Origin: Mesorhizobium loti
Lineage (GTDB): Bacteria > Pseudomonadota > Alphaproteobacteria > Rhizobiales > Rhizobiaceae
Assembly: GCF_013170705.1 (NCBI RefSeq)
Contig: NZ_CP033334.1
Coordinates: 6,673,501-6,737,500 of the forward strand
Length of the DNA stretch: 64,000 nt
Direction: 5' to 3'
Shown here: positions 22,741-31,960 of the stretch, one piece after another
Position numbering within the stretch: position 1 is the stretch's first letter
How the letters are laid out: each line of letters opens with the position of its first letter
Program-made: the position numbers and the translations under genes
The notes under the pieces: generated by a model
The model's input: the letters and a program-made list of their open reading frames with translations, nothing else
What the model was told of the DNA's origin: nothing
Databases searched by the model: none

Positions 22741-23478
22741 CTAAATCATTGCCATGCCGCCGTTCACATGAATGGTCTGGCCGGTGATGTAGGCGGCCTC
22801 GTTCGAGGCCAGGTAGACGACAGCCGCGGCGACTTCCGCGCCGGTGCCCATGCGCCTGGCCGGAATGGCGGCCATAATCTCTTCTTTCTGCTTGTCCTTC
22901 AGCTTGTCGGTCATGGCCGATTCGATAAAGCCTGGCGCCACGCAGTTCACAGTCATGCCGCGAGTCGCGATCTCCTGCGCCAGCGATTTCGACATGCCGA
23001 TCATGCCAGCCTTTGAGGCGCAATAGTTCGCCTGGCCGGGATTGCCGGTTACGCCGGACACGGAGGTGATGTTGATGATGCGGCCGTTGCGGCGGCGCAT
23101 CATCGAATGGGTCAGTTCGCGGGTGAGCCGGACCACGGCGGTCAGGTTGACCTCGAGTACCGCGTCCCAATCCGCGTCCGACATGCGGATAAAAAGCCCG
23201 TCCTTGGTGATGCCGGCATTGTTGACCAGTATGTCGACGCCTTCGAGTTCGGCTTCCGCCTTTGCGCCCAGCGCCTTCACCTCGTCGCGGTTTGAGAGGT
23301 TCGCCGGAAACAGTCTTGTCCTCCCGCCAAGCTCGGCAGCCAACGCCTCGAGCTTTTCGACACGGGTGCCGTGCAGGCCGACGTTTGCGCCCTGCGCGTG
23401 CAGCGCCCGCGCCACGGCCTCGCCGATTCCACCGCTTGCTCCGGTGATGAGCGCGTTGCGGCCAGTCAGATCGAACAT
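22741..23478 (-). CDS. nodG: NodG, 3-oxoacyl-ACP reductase
   Basis: This 245-residue short-chain dehydrogenase is close to FabG. The NADPH motif TGASGGIGEAVA, NNAGITKDGLF, the catalytic ITSVSGVTG serine and YCASKAG tyrosine-lysine pair, and the ending TGQTIHVNGGMAMI are all present. ATG 23478 gives MFDLTGRNAL, the normal start. It follows nodE after 320 bases on the same strand, like the nodFEG order of Sinorhizobium. It may reduce the unusual acyl chain built on NodF; a household FabG role is also possible. Confidence 0.93.
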   Translation of the reverse strand: MFDLTGRNALITGASGGIGEAVARALHAQGANVGLHGTRVEKLEALAAELGGRTRLFPANLSNRDEVKALGAKAEAELEGVDILVNNAGITKDGLFIRMSDADWDAVLEVNLTAVVRLTRELTHSMMRRRNGRIINITSVSGVTGNPGQANYCASKAGMIGMSKSLAQEIATRGMTVNCVAPGFIESAMTDKLKDKQKEEIMAAIPARRMGTGAEVAAAVVYLASNEAAYITGQTIHVNGGMAMI

Positions 23479-23798
23479 TGTTATCGATTCCCTCTCTAAG
23501 GACCGGCTTCGCACGGAGGCGGTCACCGGCGGCCCTGCGCCTTCCAGACATTATCGGGTATAGCTTTGGACAGACGCTCTAGCCGAACCCGAAGGGCCTC
23601 GCTTAACCTTCCGGGCAGCGGCAGGTCCCCGCCGCCTCAACAGTTGAGAATTTTAACAAAAACGGGGCCTCGCTCGTCAGCTTCCGCTGTCACTTGGCGC
23701 ATTCACCGAGGCGGTCCAAGGGCACGTCCTTCACAATCGTGATCCGGCAGGCATTTTGACACGAAAGATATTGTTACTGGAGGCATCTCGCATGGCTT
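23479..23798 (-). other. nodE-nodG gap
   Basis: This 320-base gap is wider than expected inside an operon. No nod box, gene or clear terminator was seen, so nodG may be read through from nodE or from an unrecognised promoter. Confidence 0.4.
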
Positions 23799-25007
23799 CT
23801 ACACCTGCTTGAACGCCAGAACTGCGTTCATGCCGCCCATGGCAAAGGCGTTGCTCAGTGCCACGCGCACCTTGCGCTCGCGCGCCACATTGGGCGTGAC
23901 GTCGAGATCGCAATCGGGGTCTGGCTCGCGATAATTGGCGGTCGGCGGCACGACGCCCTCCTGGATCGCCATCACGGAGGCGATCATTTCAAGTGCGCTC
24001 GCTGCGCCGAGGCAATGCGCGTGCATGGACTTGGTGGACGAGACAGACATCGAATAGGCATAGTGTCCGAAGACGCGCTTGATCGCCGCTGTCTCGGTCT
24101 GATCGTTGGCCTTAGTGCCGGTGCCGTGGGCGTTGAGGTAGTCCACGTCCTCGGTATTCAGTCCGGCGTCGGCAAGGCAAGCGCGCATCGCGGCCTCCGG
24201 CCCCTCGATAGACGGCGCGACGATGTGGAAGGCATCGCCGGAAAGGCCGATGCCTGCGATCTCGGCAAGCATCGTGGCACCGCGTGCCGCGGCATGCTCA
24301 TAGCTTTCTAGCACGGCCATGCCCGCACCCTCGCCTAGCACCACTCCCTTCCTATCGGCGGAGAAAGGCCGGCACGTATCCGGAGCGAGCGCGCGCATTG
24401 CTTCCCATGCCTTCAGCTGAACCCATACGAGTGGCGCTTCGGCACCTCCGGCAAGCATCACGTCGGCCCGGCCGAGCCTGATCTGATCAGCCGCCGACGC
24501 AATCGCATGGTTGCCCGATGCGCATGCGGAGGCGATGCCAAAGACCGGGCCGCGCAGGCCGAGGCTCATGCTGACCTGGCTGGCAGCGGCGCTCGGCAAC
24601 CCCTTTGGTGCACTGTAAATGCCAGCACGCTTCGCGCCGCCCAAAAGGAGGGCGCGGTAGGTTTCTTCGACCGTTCCCCAGCCCCAGCCGCAGACGCCCA
24701 CTGTCGCGCCGAAGCGATACGGATTTCCCTCATCGCAGGAAAGTCCGGCGTGTTGCATGGCTTCGCGCGCTGCAAGCACAGCGAGCAAGCTGAGGCGGTC
24801 CATCGAGACGAGCTGGTTGCGGCCGATGTCGTGGTTGGGCAGCTCCTTGATCTCGGTACCGACAGTGCCCTTCAGCTCATGAATCTCGGAAGTTACCATC
24901 GGGCGGATGGCGGAGCGGCCTTCGCGCATCTCTTTCCAGATAGAGGCGGCGTCGTTGCCTAGGCCGCAAAGCCCGCCCATCCCAGTAATGACGACTCGCC
25001 TGTCCAA
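23799..25007 (-). CDS. nodE: NodE, beta-ketoacyl synthase for Nod factor acyl chain
   Basis: This KAS II-type condensing enzyme (402 residues) shows the catalytic [10 protein letters not shown] cysteine, [14 protein letters not shown] and [15 protein letters not shown] histidines, and starts [15 protein letters not shown]. It elongates the polyunsaturated acyl chain carried by NodF and so sets host range in other rhizobia. The best start is TTG at 25007, four bases after the nodF stop, served by AAGGAGG inside the nodF end; this gives exactly the 402 residues of known NodE proteins. It is membrane-associated in other rhizobia. Confidence 0.95.
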   Translation of the reverse strand: MDRRVVITGMGGLCGLGNDAASIWKEMREGRSAIRPMVTSEIHELKGTVGTEIKELPNHDIGRNQLVSMDRLSLLAVLAAREAMQHAGLSCDEGNPYRFGATVGVCGWGWGTVEETYRALLLGGAKRAGIYSAPKGLPSAAASQVSMSLGLRGPVFGIASACASGNHAIASAADQIRLGRADVMLAGGAEAPLVWVQLKAWEAMRALAPDTCRPFSADRKGVVLGEGAGMAVLESYEHAAARGATMLAEIAGIGLSGDAFHIVAPSIEGPEAAMRACLADAGLNTEDVDYLNAHGTGTKANDQTETAAIKRVFGHYAYSMSVSSTKSMHAHCLGAASALEMIASVMAIQEGVVPPTANYREPDPDCDLDVTPNVARERKVRVALSNAFAMGGMNAVLAFKQV

Positions 25008-25008
25008 G

Positions 25009-25290
25009 TCAGACCTCCTTCGCGAGCAAAACGCGGACGGCTTCCACCATGTCGCCGACACTCTTGAGATTCGACCAGGCGTCGGCCGAGTTCATGTCGA
25101 TCTTGATGCCGTAGGCTTGCTCCACATCCCAGAGGAGATCCGCCAGACCCAGCGAATCGACTCCGAGTGAGGTCAGTTCCGTGGCAGTCGTTATTTCGCC
25201 GATGATGGACACACTCTTTCCCTCGCCGCTCTCCGATTCGACTCGGTTCTTGATCGTGGCAATGATTTCCGTTGCGAGTTGATCAGCCAT
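25009..25290 (-). CDS. nodF: NodF, acyl carrier protein
   Basis: The 93-residue protein has the 4'-phosphopantetheine site [17 protein letters not shown], with the serine at about position 46, and the acidic character of acyl carriers. It carries the growing chain for NodE. The start ATG 25290 has AAGGAAC at good distance. A nod box lies about 430 bases upstream, with scraps of nodA and nodB in between. Confidence 0.95.
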   Translation of the reverse strand: MADQLATEIIATIKNRVESESGEGKSVSIIGEITTATELTSLGVDSLGLADLLWDVEQAYGIKIDMNSADAWSNLKSVGDMVEAVRVLLAKEV

Positions 25291-25405
25291 TCTGTTCCTT
25301 TCCATAGTAATGCCTTTTGACGTGGGCGCGGCGCCATGCCTCTGCCAGTCACGTCGCGAAAATCGTCCCTGACCAGGCTTGTGCCACTCGCCAACACCAA
25401 TCGCA

Positions 25406-25531
25406 TTATAGAGACCGGATGAGTTCCGGTTGGTCTGCGGCGTAGGCATCGATGACGAAGAACGTTGCCGGCACCCGATTTTGCGCCAGCAGCATCTCGA
25501 ATGTGCAAAGTGGACCGTCGTCAAAAATCTC
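25406..25531 (-). pseudogene. nodB: nodB fragment upstream of nodF
   Basis: About 40 codons read [25 protein letters not shown] and [12 protein letters not shown], the start of the NodB chito-oligosaccharide deacetylase domain (TFDDGP is its metal-binding motif). It follows a nodA scrap in another frame and ends at a stop at 25408. It is the remnant of an old nodAB order in the leader of nodFEG. Confidence 0.85.
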
Positions 25532-25534
25532 GGC

Positions 25535-25619
25535 TTTCGGAAGAAGTCGGAGAGTTCGAAATGGTCGGCCAGCTGCAACTCATTTCCCAGCACAACTTCC
25601 ATCGCACGTCTGAGCTCAT
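25535..25619 (-). pseudogene. nodA: nodA 5' fragment upstream of nodF
   Basis: ATG 25619 opens [12 protein letters not shown], then a one-base loss in the A run of GGGAAAAT shifts the frame to [17 protein letters not shown], where NodA similarity stops. It matches the first 30 or so residues of NodA. It lies 104 bases downstream of a nod box. Confidence 0.85.
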
Positions 25620-25722
25620 GGAAAGATTTTCTCCTTTCGGGCTCTTCTTTCGCAGTCGTCACACGAAGGGTAGCGGGTGATCGGTGTGTGTGAGGTGCTG
25701 TCGTCAATGCGACATTCCGGAA

Positions 25723-25769
25723 GATTGATAAAATTATTTGTTTCGATAAGACGCATCCACGCTGTGGAT
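25723..25769 (-). promoter_or_regulatory. nod box of nodFEG
   Basis: The minus strand reads ATCCACAGCGTGGATGCG, then ATCGAAACAAATAATTTT and ATCAATC, a clear nod box. It should drive nodFEG through a 430-base leader containing the nodA and nodB scraps. Confidence 0.92.
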
Positions 25770-25771
25770 AG

Positions 25772-26244
25772 GGATACGTTTCAATGACGCAGCAAGCCTC
25801 TGGTTGCAGGAGCCATCCCGCATGGCCACTCCGCGCAACAGCTCGGCACGTCTCGGTCGCTGCTAGATGCTCAGCGCCTCACACTCGCTCTCCGGTTCAA
25901 CGAAGCGCGCGGGCGGATCGCGCAAAGCACAAAGGTCACCGATCCGCGGGGCGGGTTCATCCTGTGGGTCGGGCTTCGGAAACATCGATTCGCTCGAACT
26001 CTTTCAGGCCTGCAGCGCCGGAATATCTGATCGCCCAAGGAAGACGTTCAGCGCCACGAACCGCTTTCGCTACAGCATTCCTCTTGGGCTGGGCGTGGGG
26101 CTATGGCTATGTCCAAGCCATCGCCAGTCGGCTGAGGGTGCCGGATATCAAACACCGCCGTCGACAGGCGATCGCTGCCGCGACCCGTATGGTTGGCGCT
26201 CCACAAGATGACCTGAATCGAGCGGCCGCGTCACGACACGCGCA
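25772..26244 (+). other. Unassigned region between nod boxes
   Basis: A plus-strand frame at 25784-26248 (154 codons) has no recognisable motif and Arg- and Ala-rich composition. No terminator or repeat stands out. It may be decayed coding sequence. Confidence 0.35.
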
Positions 26245-26454
26245 CTAAGCTGCCTCCTCGCGCGCGACGGTCGTGCTGGCCGCACACCCGGGAGCCACAA
26301 TAAGTTTGTCGCGCCCCTTACAATAATTCATCAAGGCGTCTACCTCGGCAATCACGAGATCGGGCGTGATGTCGAACTTGCAGCGGACTTTGACTGGACA
26401 GCGCCGCACTTTGTCGAGACCACATTCGCGACATTCAACAACGCTCATAAGCAT
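26245..26454 (-). CDS. Possible small protein, 69 residues, downstream of third nod box
   Basis: The frame has ordinary rhizobial codon use and several cysteines (VECRECGLDKVRRCPVKVRC, then TPDLVIAEVDALMNYCKG), which might bind a metal or belong to a truncated larger protein. It is on the strand read from the nod box at 26891-26936, about 440 bases away. No family was recognised and no good ribosome site is visible, so it could be a fragment. Confidence 0.35.
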   Translation of the reverse strand: MLMSVVECRECGLDKVRRCPVKVRCKFDITPDLVIAEVDALMNYCKGRDKLIVAPGCAASTTVAREEAA

Positions 26455-26714
26455 GCTGACCAGGGGACCACGAAACCCCCAAACCTCCGGTAGATGTGAC
26501 GCGGTGAAAATGCCGACAGTAGGCCGGCCAAGCTGGCGCCTCCCGTCTTATCCGTTGAACGATTAAGCGGCAAACGTGACTGGCAATTTTGCAGTGTCGC
26601 GGCTGCGAGTGAAAGAGCAGCTCCGGCGTCCGGCCCCGGTCAGTCGGGAAAACCTTGCCGACCAGCGAGGGCAATGATGGGCGGAAACATGGGCTGTCTC
26701 CGCTAATTCAGCTG

Positions 26715-26797
26715 CGTGAAAGAGAGGTCGGCGTTCGAAATCGTTGACCTTCTGCAACTCATTCCCAGAACAATTTCCAGCGCACGTCTGAGCTCAT
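26715..26797 (-). pseudogene. nodA: Second nodA 5' fragment
   Basis: ATG 26797 opens [12 protein letters not shown]; loss of two bases in the GGGAAAAT run puts the rest (NELQKVNDFE) out of frame. Similarity to NodA ends after about 25 codons. The 90-base leader up to the nod box resembles the leader of the copy upstream of nodF. Confidence 0.8.
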
Positions 26798-26890
26798 TCA
26801 AAGATTTTCCCTTTCGGGTCCTTTTTCAAGCGACAAAGGCAACGGGTTCTCGGTGCGTGTCCGGGCTCTTGTCAATGCGAGATCCCGGAA

Positions 26891-26936
26891 GGTTGATCAA
26901 ATAGTTTGTTTCGATGAGCGCATCCATACCATGGAT
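26891..26936 (-). promoter_or_regulatory. Third nod box, in front of a nodA scrap
   Basis: The minus strand reads ATCCATGGTATGGATGCG, then ATCGAAACAAACTATTTG and ATCAACC. It is a good nod box but no intact nodulation gene follows. It ends next to a truncated LuxI-type gene on the other strand. Confidence 0.9.
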
Positions 26937-27336
26937 AGTCGATGCGGACCGCGCCCAGCCCGCGAGTCCTGACATATGGGAAAGCAGCCGTTTCGGGCTC
27001 GATTTGCCCCCATCAACGCCCAAGGCGGCAGGCGGCCTTGCCCAAGCAACCTACGAGCTCTTCGCCGGCATGATCGAATTCGGCTTGGCCAACAATCTCA
27101 CCCGGATCGTGACGGTGACCGATACGCGTATGGATCGGATCCTTCGCCTCGCAACGTGGCCATTGTCGCGCATCGGAAAGCCTCAGCCCGTCGGCAAAAC
27201 GCAGGCGGTTGCCGGGTTTCTCGAGATCTCTCACGCCAGCCTGTTGCGCATCCGCTGGAGGGGACGTCTGAATGGGCCGGTACTGTGGCAACCGATTCGC
27301 GGCCTGCCGCACGGCCCATGCGGAGCTAAGACGTGA
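26914..27336 (+). pseudogene. Truncated LuxI/TraI-type acyl-homoserine lactone synthase
   Basis: The C-terminal half of an autoinducer synthase is clear: DIWESSRFGLDL, TYELFAGMIEFGLANNLTRI, VTVTDTRMDRILRLA, WPLSRIGKPQPVGKTQAVAG and FLEIS. The first 80 or so residues, with the substrate-binding Arg and Trp positions, are missing and the sequence upstream is the third nod box. The ICE of M. loti R7A uses TraI-type enzymes to control transfer, so this may be a traI relic. Confidence 0.8.
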
Positions 27337-27765
27337 GCACCTTTGTTGGATCGCTGACGAACGAGGCCACCGCTGCAGAAGGATTTGGTGCGTGGATCCA
27401 GGGCTCGGAAGAGGGTTTGCTTCTTGTCGCCAAAACGAGTCATTGCGTCCGGCCCGGAGAAGCAAGCCACGGCGAGACGAAGGAGTGCGCTGGGCTGCAT
27501 ATCGCACCTGGGCCGAGTATTCTCCGTCTCCTCCCGCCGGCTTGCATGCTGTTAACGCAGGTGAGGACGCCGGCCATGAGTCCGCAGCTTTGACTCGACG
27601 GCCAATGATCGGCTCGTTAAACTGAAAGTGACCAATGGGCGGGAGCGTACGCCCGTTTCACATCACCAGCAATGACCTGAGGTCGCCGAGAACTCGGATA
27701 ACTGGACGGCATCCCGATTCAACGTTTGGCAAAATAGAGAGTTCAGCGGCGAAAATGCCTATTTT
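27337..27765 (+). other. Unassigned region before left secretion-module copy
   Basis: Frames on both strands lack motifs. The similarity to the right-hand prsE gene begins near 27771, so a rearrangement end lies at about this place. Confidence 0.35.
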
Positions 27766-28209
27766 CTATTCCTCGCGGAATGCGCGACTGATTTGGTCGG
27801 CCAGCGGCTTCACAAGATAGGAAAGCGCCGTACGCTCGCCCGTCTGGACCATCGCTTCGGCCGGCATGCCGGGCACGAGCGTCAGGTCCTTGAGTTTCGT
27901 CAGTTCCGCATGCGGGATTGAGAGACTCACCAGGTAATAGGAACTGCCGCTTTTTTCGTCCGTCACCAGATCGGCTGCGATCCGGCTTACATATCCATTC
28001 AATTCGGGCGTGGTTCTCCGATTGAAGGCTGACATCCGCAGCACAGCCTTGTGAAGGAGCTGGATTTGGTCGATGTCCTTCGGGTTGATCCGCACTTCTA
28101 GCGTCAGATCGTCGCCTTCGGGCACAATTAGCATGATCGGATCGGCGGGCGCGATCACTCCGCCGACCGTATGAATTGCGAGTTGTTGAACGATGCCTGA
28201 CTGAGGCGC
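27766..28209 (-). pseudogene. prsE: prsE 3' fragment (left module copy)
   Basis: About 145 codons match the C-terminal part of the right-hand PrsE almost base for base, from PQSGIVQQLA to DQISRAFRE. At 28208-28209 the sequence jumps into prsD. Compared with the right copy, 2399 bases are missing between positions equal to 47482 and 49880, with a two-base GC overlap at the join. It cannot make a fusion protein. Confidence 0.93.
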
Positions 28210-28511
28210 AGGCATTGGAACGCATAAAGCCCGGCAGCAAGCACGGCTATCCCCACCAGCGTCGGTACGCTGTGACTTGCCAGAACGCGGTCGTAGACCT
28301 GCAGCATGAACAGCGGCGAGGTCAGCGCAAGCACATTGACCACGCCACTTATCAACAAAATTCCCCCAATGGTGGAAGTCAGACCGGAAGGTCTCCACAC
28401 TGAAATGTTCGAGAGATACTTGCTCAGGAGAATGCCTCCGTTAATTGTCGGCACAGCACGCGCAGTGCTCGCCAAATGGAGGAGCGACACTGATCGCGCC
28501 GGCTCGTTCAT
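28210..28511 (-). pseudogene. prsD: prsD 5' fragment (left module copy)
   Basis: The first 100 or so codons of PrsD (from MNEPARSVSLLHLAS through the first membrane segments LAAGLYAFQC) are kept, then the reading runs out of frame into prsE sequence. It is nearly identical to the right copy; Ala replaces Val at residue 5. Confidence 0.93.
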
Positions 28512-28653
28512 CAGCCATTGTGCTCCGCTCCTGCCAGGGGTCCGGACAGCCTCACCGCCTCAATGTGTACCTTCAGGACGGTCTACGACTAGCAGCCCTT
28601 TATCAAGGTGACATGCTGCGCCACGGCCATCGGCAAGTAGTGGAAAAGGAAGC

Positions 28654-28669
28654 GCCCCACGTGTGGGGC
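28654..28669 (-). terminator. Hairpin between RTX gene and prsD (left copy)
   Basis: GCCCCACGTGTGGGGC, followed on the minus strand by CTTCCTTTTCC, matches the hairpin of the right copy at 50325-50340. Confidence 0.55.
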
Positions 28670-28692
28670 GGGTCCCATATCGACTTTCCGAA

Positions 28693-29553
28693 TCAGACGA
28701 AGGTAAAGTCCGAGGCTGTCAGGCCCAGATTGGCCAGATCGGCCAAACTGTCCACACCGCCCAAATGGGTGAAGTCCTCCGCCTGGTTCTCGGAGGTGAC
28801 ATAGGCCAGACTCGCGAGTCCCTTGCCGTCGTTGGAGTGGTAGACGATGATGTCGCCGACGGTTTCGCCGGAGATGGCATTCGCGGCGTCAGAGGCAGAG
28901 GTGAACGATTTGTCGGTGATCACCACGACGTGCTCGCCATTCGCATCCGAGGCCTTACCGCTCTAGAAGCTGCTCACCGGGCGGCCAGACTCTGGGCTGG
29001 CGTTATTGATGAAGTTTGCGCCAAAACCATCGTTGAGGAGGCCTACGGCGTCGAAGGCGAAGGTGTCCTCCTTCGGATCGAAATCTTCGATAGTAGTGAT
29101 GTCGCGCATCGGGAACACCGATTCTCCCCCAGGCTCCCCAGGCTCCCCAGGCTCCTCAGGATACTCCCAAGGCGTATGCATCCCAGGAATTGGATCGTGG
29201 AACTGGAACACGAAAGTGTCTCTATCGGCCCCGCCTGACAAAAAGTCCCGGCCGTCACCCACGTAGAGGACATCGTTGCCGCGACCGCCGTTGACCTCGT
29301 CATTGTCCTCACCGAGGACGCGCGGTACGTAGCGGCCGTTGTCGCCGGAGAGACTATCAGGGCCATCTTCGCCGGAGATTCGGTCACTGCCCTGACCGCC
29401 AATGACTCGGTCACTACCGCCGCCGGCCAAGATATAGTCAACGCCGTCACGCCCGTCGAGCCAGTCATTGACGTCGGAACCAAGTATATTATCGTCGCGA
29501 TCGGTGCCGACGAGGGTTTCATCCCTCGGACCGCCCCGGTTAAAGTTTTCCAT
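28693..29553 (-). pseudogene. RTX protein A, left copy, stopped by nonsense codon
   Basis: From ATG 29553 (AAGGAATG upstream) the protein shows Gly-Asp-rich calcium-binding nonapeptides (GSDRVIGGQGSDRISGEDG and more), then PVSSF and a TAG stop near 28963 where the right copy has TAC (Tyr). Behind the stop the reading continues to the same C-terminal secretion-signal region (ending in ASDFTFV). The RTX core differs clearly from the right copy while the C-terminal part is nearly identical. A secreted protein without its C-terminal signal would stay inside the cell. Confidence 0.88.
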
Positions 29554-29615
29554 CGCAAACATTCCTTTTGATAAAGTCCACCCCTCCACCTGGCACCTTG
29601 CTATCCCTCACCAGA

Positions 29616-29662
29616 CAACTGGGGAAATCGATTTGTTCGATAGAAACATTTACGAAATGGAT
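29616..29662 (-). promoter_or_regulatory. nod box of left RTX gene
   Basis: The minus strand reads ATCCATTTCGTAAATG, then ATCGAACAAATCGATTT and CCCCAGTTG, identical to the box at 51383-51429. It matches the nod box apart from GTAAATG for GTGGATG and CCCCAG for CCAAT. It points to the RTX gene 63 bases away. Confidence 0.75.
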
Positions 29663-29865
29663 GTGTGGCATCGGCTTCGTCCTTCTGCCTAGCAAGCAGT
29701 TGCCGGTCTCGATGGCGGCAGGCGACCTGGCTACTCAGCCGACCGGTCTGGAAAGTCGGTTCGTCAAACCGGACGAACCATGGTCCAGCGGTCAGAGGGC
29801 AGCGGCGGTTACGCCGTCACCCGACTGACGCTCCCGCAACTTCAGTAGTTTGAAAGGGCTAATTC

Positions 29866-29985
29866 ATGTGCAAGAAGCTTTCTTTGGTCCGCCGCGCTCG
29901 TGCTTGTTCTCACGGTCCCAGCTCGCGCAGCAGGCTCCGGCATGCCCTGGGAACAGCCGCTGCAGCAGATTCTGGCCCTGTCGGC
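29866..29985 (+). pseudogene. trbC: trbC 5' scrap (left copy)
   Basis: ATG 29866 begins MCKKLSLVRRA; in the next frame follow LVLTVPARAAGSGMPWEQPL and QQIL, the signal peptide and mature start of the TrbC conjugative pilin subunit. Similarity stops near 29985. The same scrap is at 51634-51748. Confidence 0.75.
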
Positions 29986-30976
29986 TCGAAGCTGGGATTT
30001 TGGCCAAGAAGGACGTTGTGGGAAAATTGTCCCGCTAATTGCGGGGAATGACAGGAGTTTGAGTATTTCGAATGAGGATTTTATCGGGCGTGGGAGCCTG
30101 AGCTTTTTCGACATGGATTTTGTGAACGGCAAGCCGGCCCCGCCGCGACTGGGATTGGCGCGTATGTTTCGTCCTTCTGCGTGCGTCGAATGTGACGCCG
30201 TGAACCAGTATGATTTCTCCGGACGGACTGCGCGCCGCCATTATGCCGAGATTTTGCAGTGTCTCCGCCAGAACGGCCCGATCGGGAAGAGCTGACATTG
30301 TGGATCGCTGGCGAACTGTGTCCGACCGGGCAATCGGTTGGCGCGATGCTCGAGCAGATTTTTCTTTGGTGCCGGGACCGTAGTATATACGGCCCGCGCG
30401 AGCGGCGCGAGACAGGAGAACAGGATGCCTGCGCGTGCGATCCGGCCAGAAACTCGGGACAGCTTATGGTTGATGCTGGGGACACATTGGCAGGGCTCGC
30501 TTGGCAAACCTGACAAGGCATTCCGCGCCACTACCGGCTGACGGCTGTCGTGTGCTTGGTAACACGCGCGAAGGGGCTGTTTCATGCAAGCTGCGGCGTT
30601 TCTGCGGCCATTCTAAAAACTGGCCTGCGACAACCTCCTGCACGAGTTAGGACCCATGCTTCCACGTGGTCAGGTCATTCGCGGAGGAGCACTTTCCGGG
30701 CATCGGCTGCCGACCGAACATAGCAGTAGCGGCCGATGCGAGGTTCAATGACGACCATCGCATGAAACGTGCGATCGGCGCACACCACGGAACCCCAATT
30801 GCAGAGCCAACCGGGCCCGGCCGGCGACGTAAGCAAGGGGCTCTCGCACAAGACAAGCAGGCGTTGTGATTATCCCACATCATTCGCAATTTAAATCAAA
30901 TCCGTCTGTGGATAGTGACGATTGCGCGATCCTCACCTCGTAGATGGCTAACGCGGGCGGCAACTGAGAGGGTCAC
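29986..30976 (+). other. About 1 kb without a recognised gene
   Basis: Several short frames run on both strands (for example 30081-30521 minus and 30259-30513 plus). None has a known motif or good ribosome site. It begins where the left duplicated segment ends, so it is probably rearranged, decayed sequence. Confidence 0.35.
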
Positions 30977-31168
30977 ATGACAAGCGATTTTTCCGCCGCG
31001 CGAGTGCATTTAGATCGAGCGTATCATTACTTGCGTGGCGATGACCCGATGAGTCGGAGGGGGCGCGAAGCCTTGGATTTGCTAATTGAGGCGGTTGCCG
31101 TCGAAGAGTTCAAGCAGCCGCGACAAGACGCGGAGGTGCTAATGTTTCCGAATGGGCGCCGCTTCTGA
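30977..31168 (+). CDS. Small protein, 63 residues
   Basis: ATG 30977 follows GAGAGGG at good spacing. The protein (MTSDFSAARVHLDRAYHYLR then REALDLLIEAVAVEEF) appears mostly helical and resembles short proteins of unknown function in rhizobia. Neighbours are unassigned sequence and an IS110 relic. Confidence 0.55.
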   Translation: MTSDFSAARVHLDRAYHYLRGDDPMSRRGREALDLLIEAVAVEEFKQPRQDAEVLMFPNGRRF

Positions 31169-31182
31169 GGCGATCTCCTGGT

Positions 31183-31960
31183 GGCCACCATGAACAATCC
31201 GAGCGCATTGACGCCCGCGGCATTGCCCAGATGATGCCGGGCAACCTGTTTCGCCCGGTCCATGTCAAGACGCTGACGAGCAGAAGGCGCCGGGCCCTGC
31301 TGATTGCGCGCAAACTCTTGCAGGACAAGGCGATCGCCATCCAGAACGACATCCGCGGGCTATTGCGCAACTTCGGCCTCAAGGTCGGCATGGTCGGCGC
31401 CGTCAAGTTCGAGGCCCGCATCCGCGAGCTCACCGAAGGGATGCCCGATCTGGCCGAAATCGTCGAACCGCTGCTCGAGGCGCGTAGCAAGCTGCGCGAG
31501 AATTTTGCCGCGCTTCACCGCAAACTTCTGGCCATTGTCCGCGGTGATGCGGTCTGCCGGCGGCTGACGACGATACCGGCGTCGGTCCGGTGGTGGCGCT
31601 GGCCTATAACGCGACCATCGACATTCCGGCCCGCTTCCACAACTCCAAGGCGGTCGGACCGATCCTGGGGCTGACGCCGGTGCTCCATGAGTCGGGCGAA
31701 AGGCGCCGCATCGGCCGGATATCCCGCTGCGGCGACGGCATGATGCGAACGCTGCTTTACGAGCCGCGCAGACACTGCTAACGCGCGTGACGAAATGGTC
31801 GTGGCTGAGGGCGTGGGCGATGAATGTTGCCAGGCGGCGCGGCCGACAAAAGGCCATTGTCGCATTGGCTCGCCGGCTGGCGGTGATCATGCATCGCATG
31901 TGGCGCGACGGCACAGAGTTTCGTTGGACGCGACAAGACATCATGCCGAAAGCCGCCTGA
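31183..31960 (+). pseudogene. IS110-family transposase relic
   Basis: Frames give SERIDARGIAQMM, VHVKTLTSRRRRALLIARKL, NFGLKVGMVGAVKFEARIRE, then VVALAYNATIDIPARFHNSK, ISRCGDGMMRTLLYE, and finally ALARRLAVIMHRMWRDGTEF. It is a member of the IS116/IS110/IS902 family lacking about the first 100 codons and with at least two frame shifts (near 31575 and 31770). Confidence 0.88.

Noticed and set aside
30890..30925. Possible plus-strand nod box (ATCCGTCTGTGGAT)
   Set aside because: Only the first 14 bases fit; the ATCGAAACAA half is absent.
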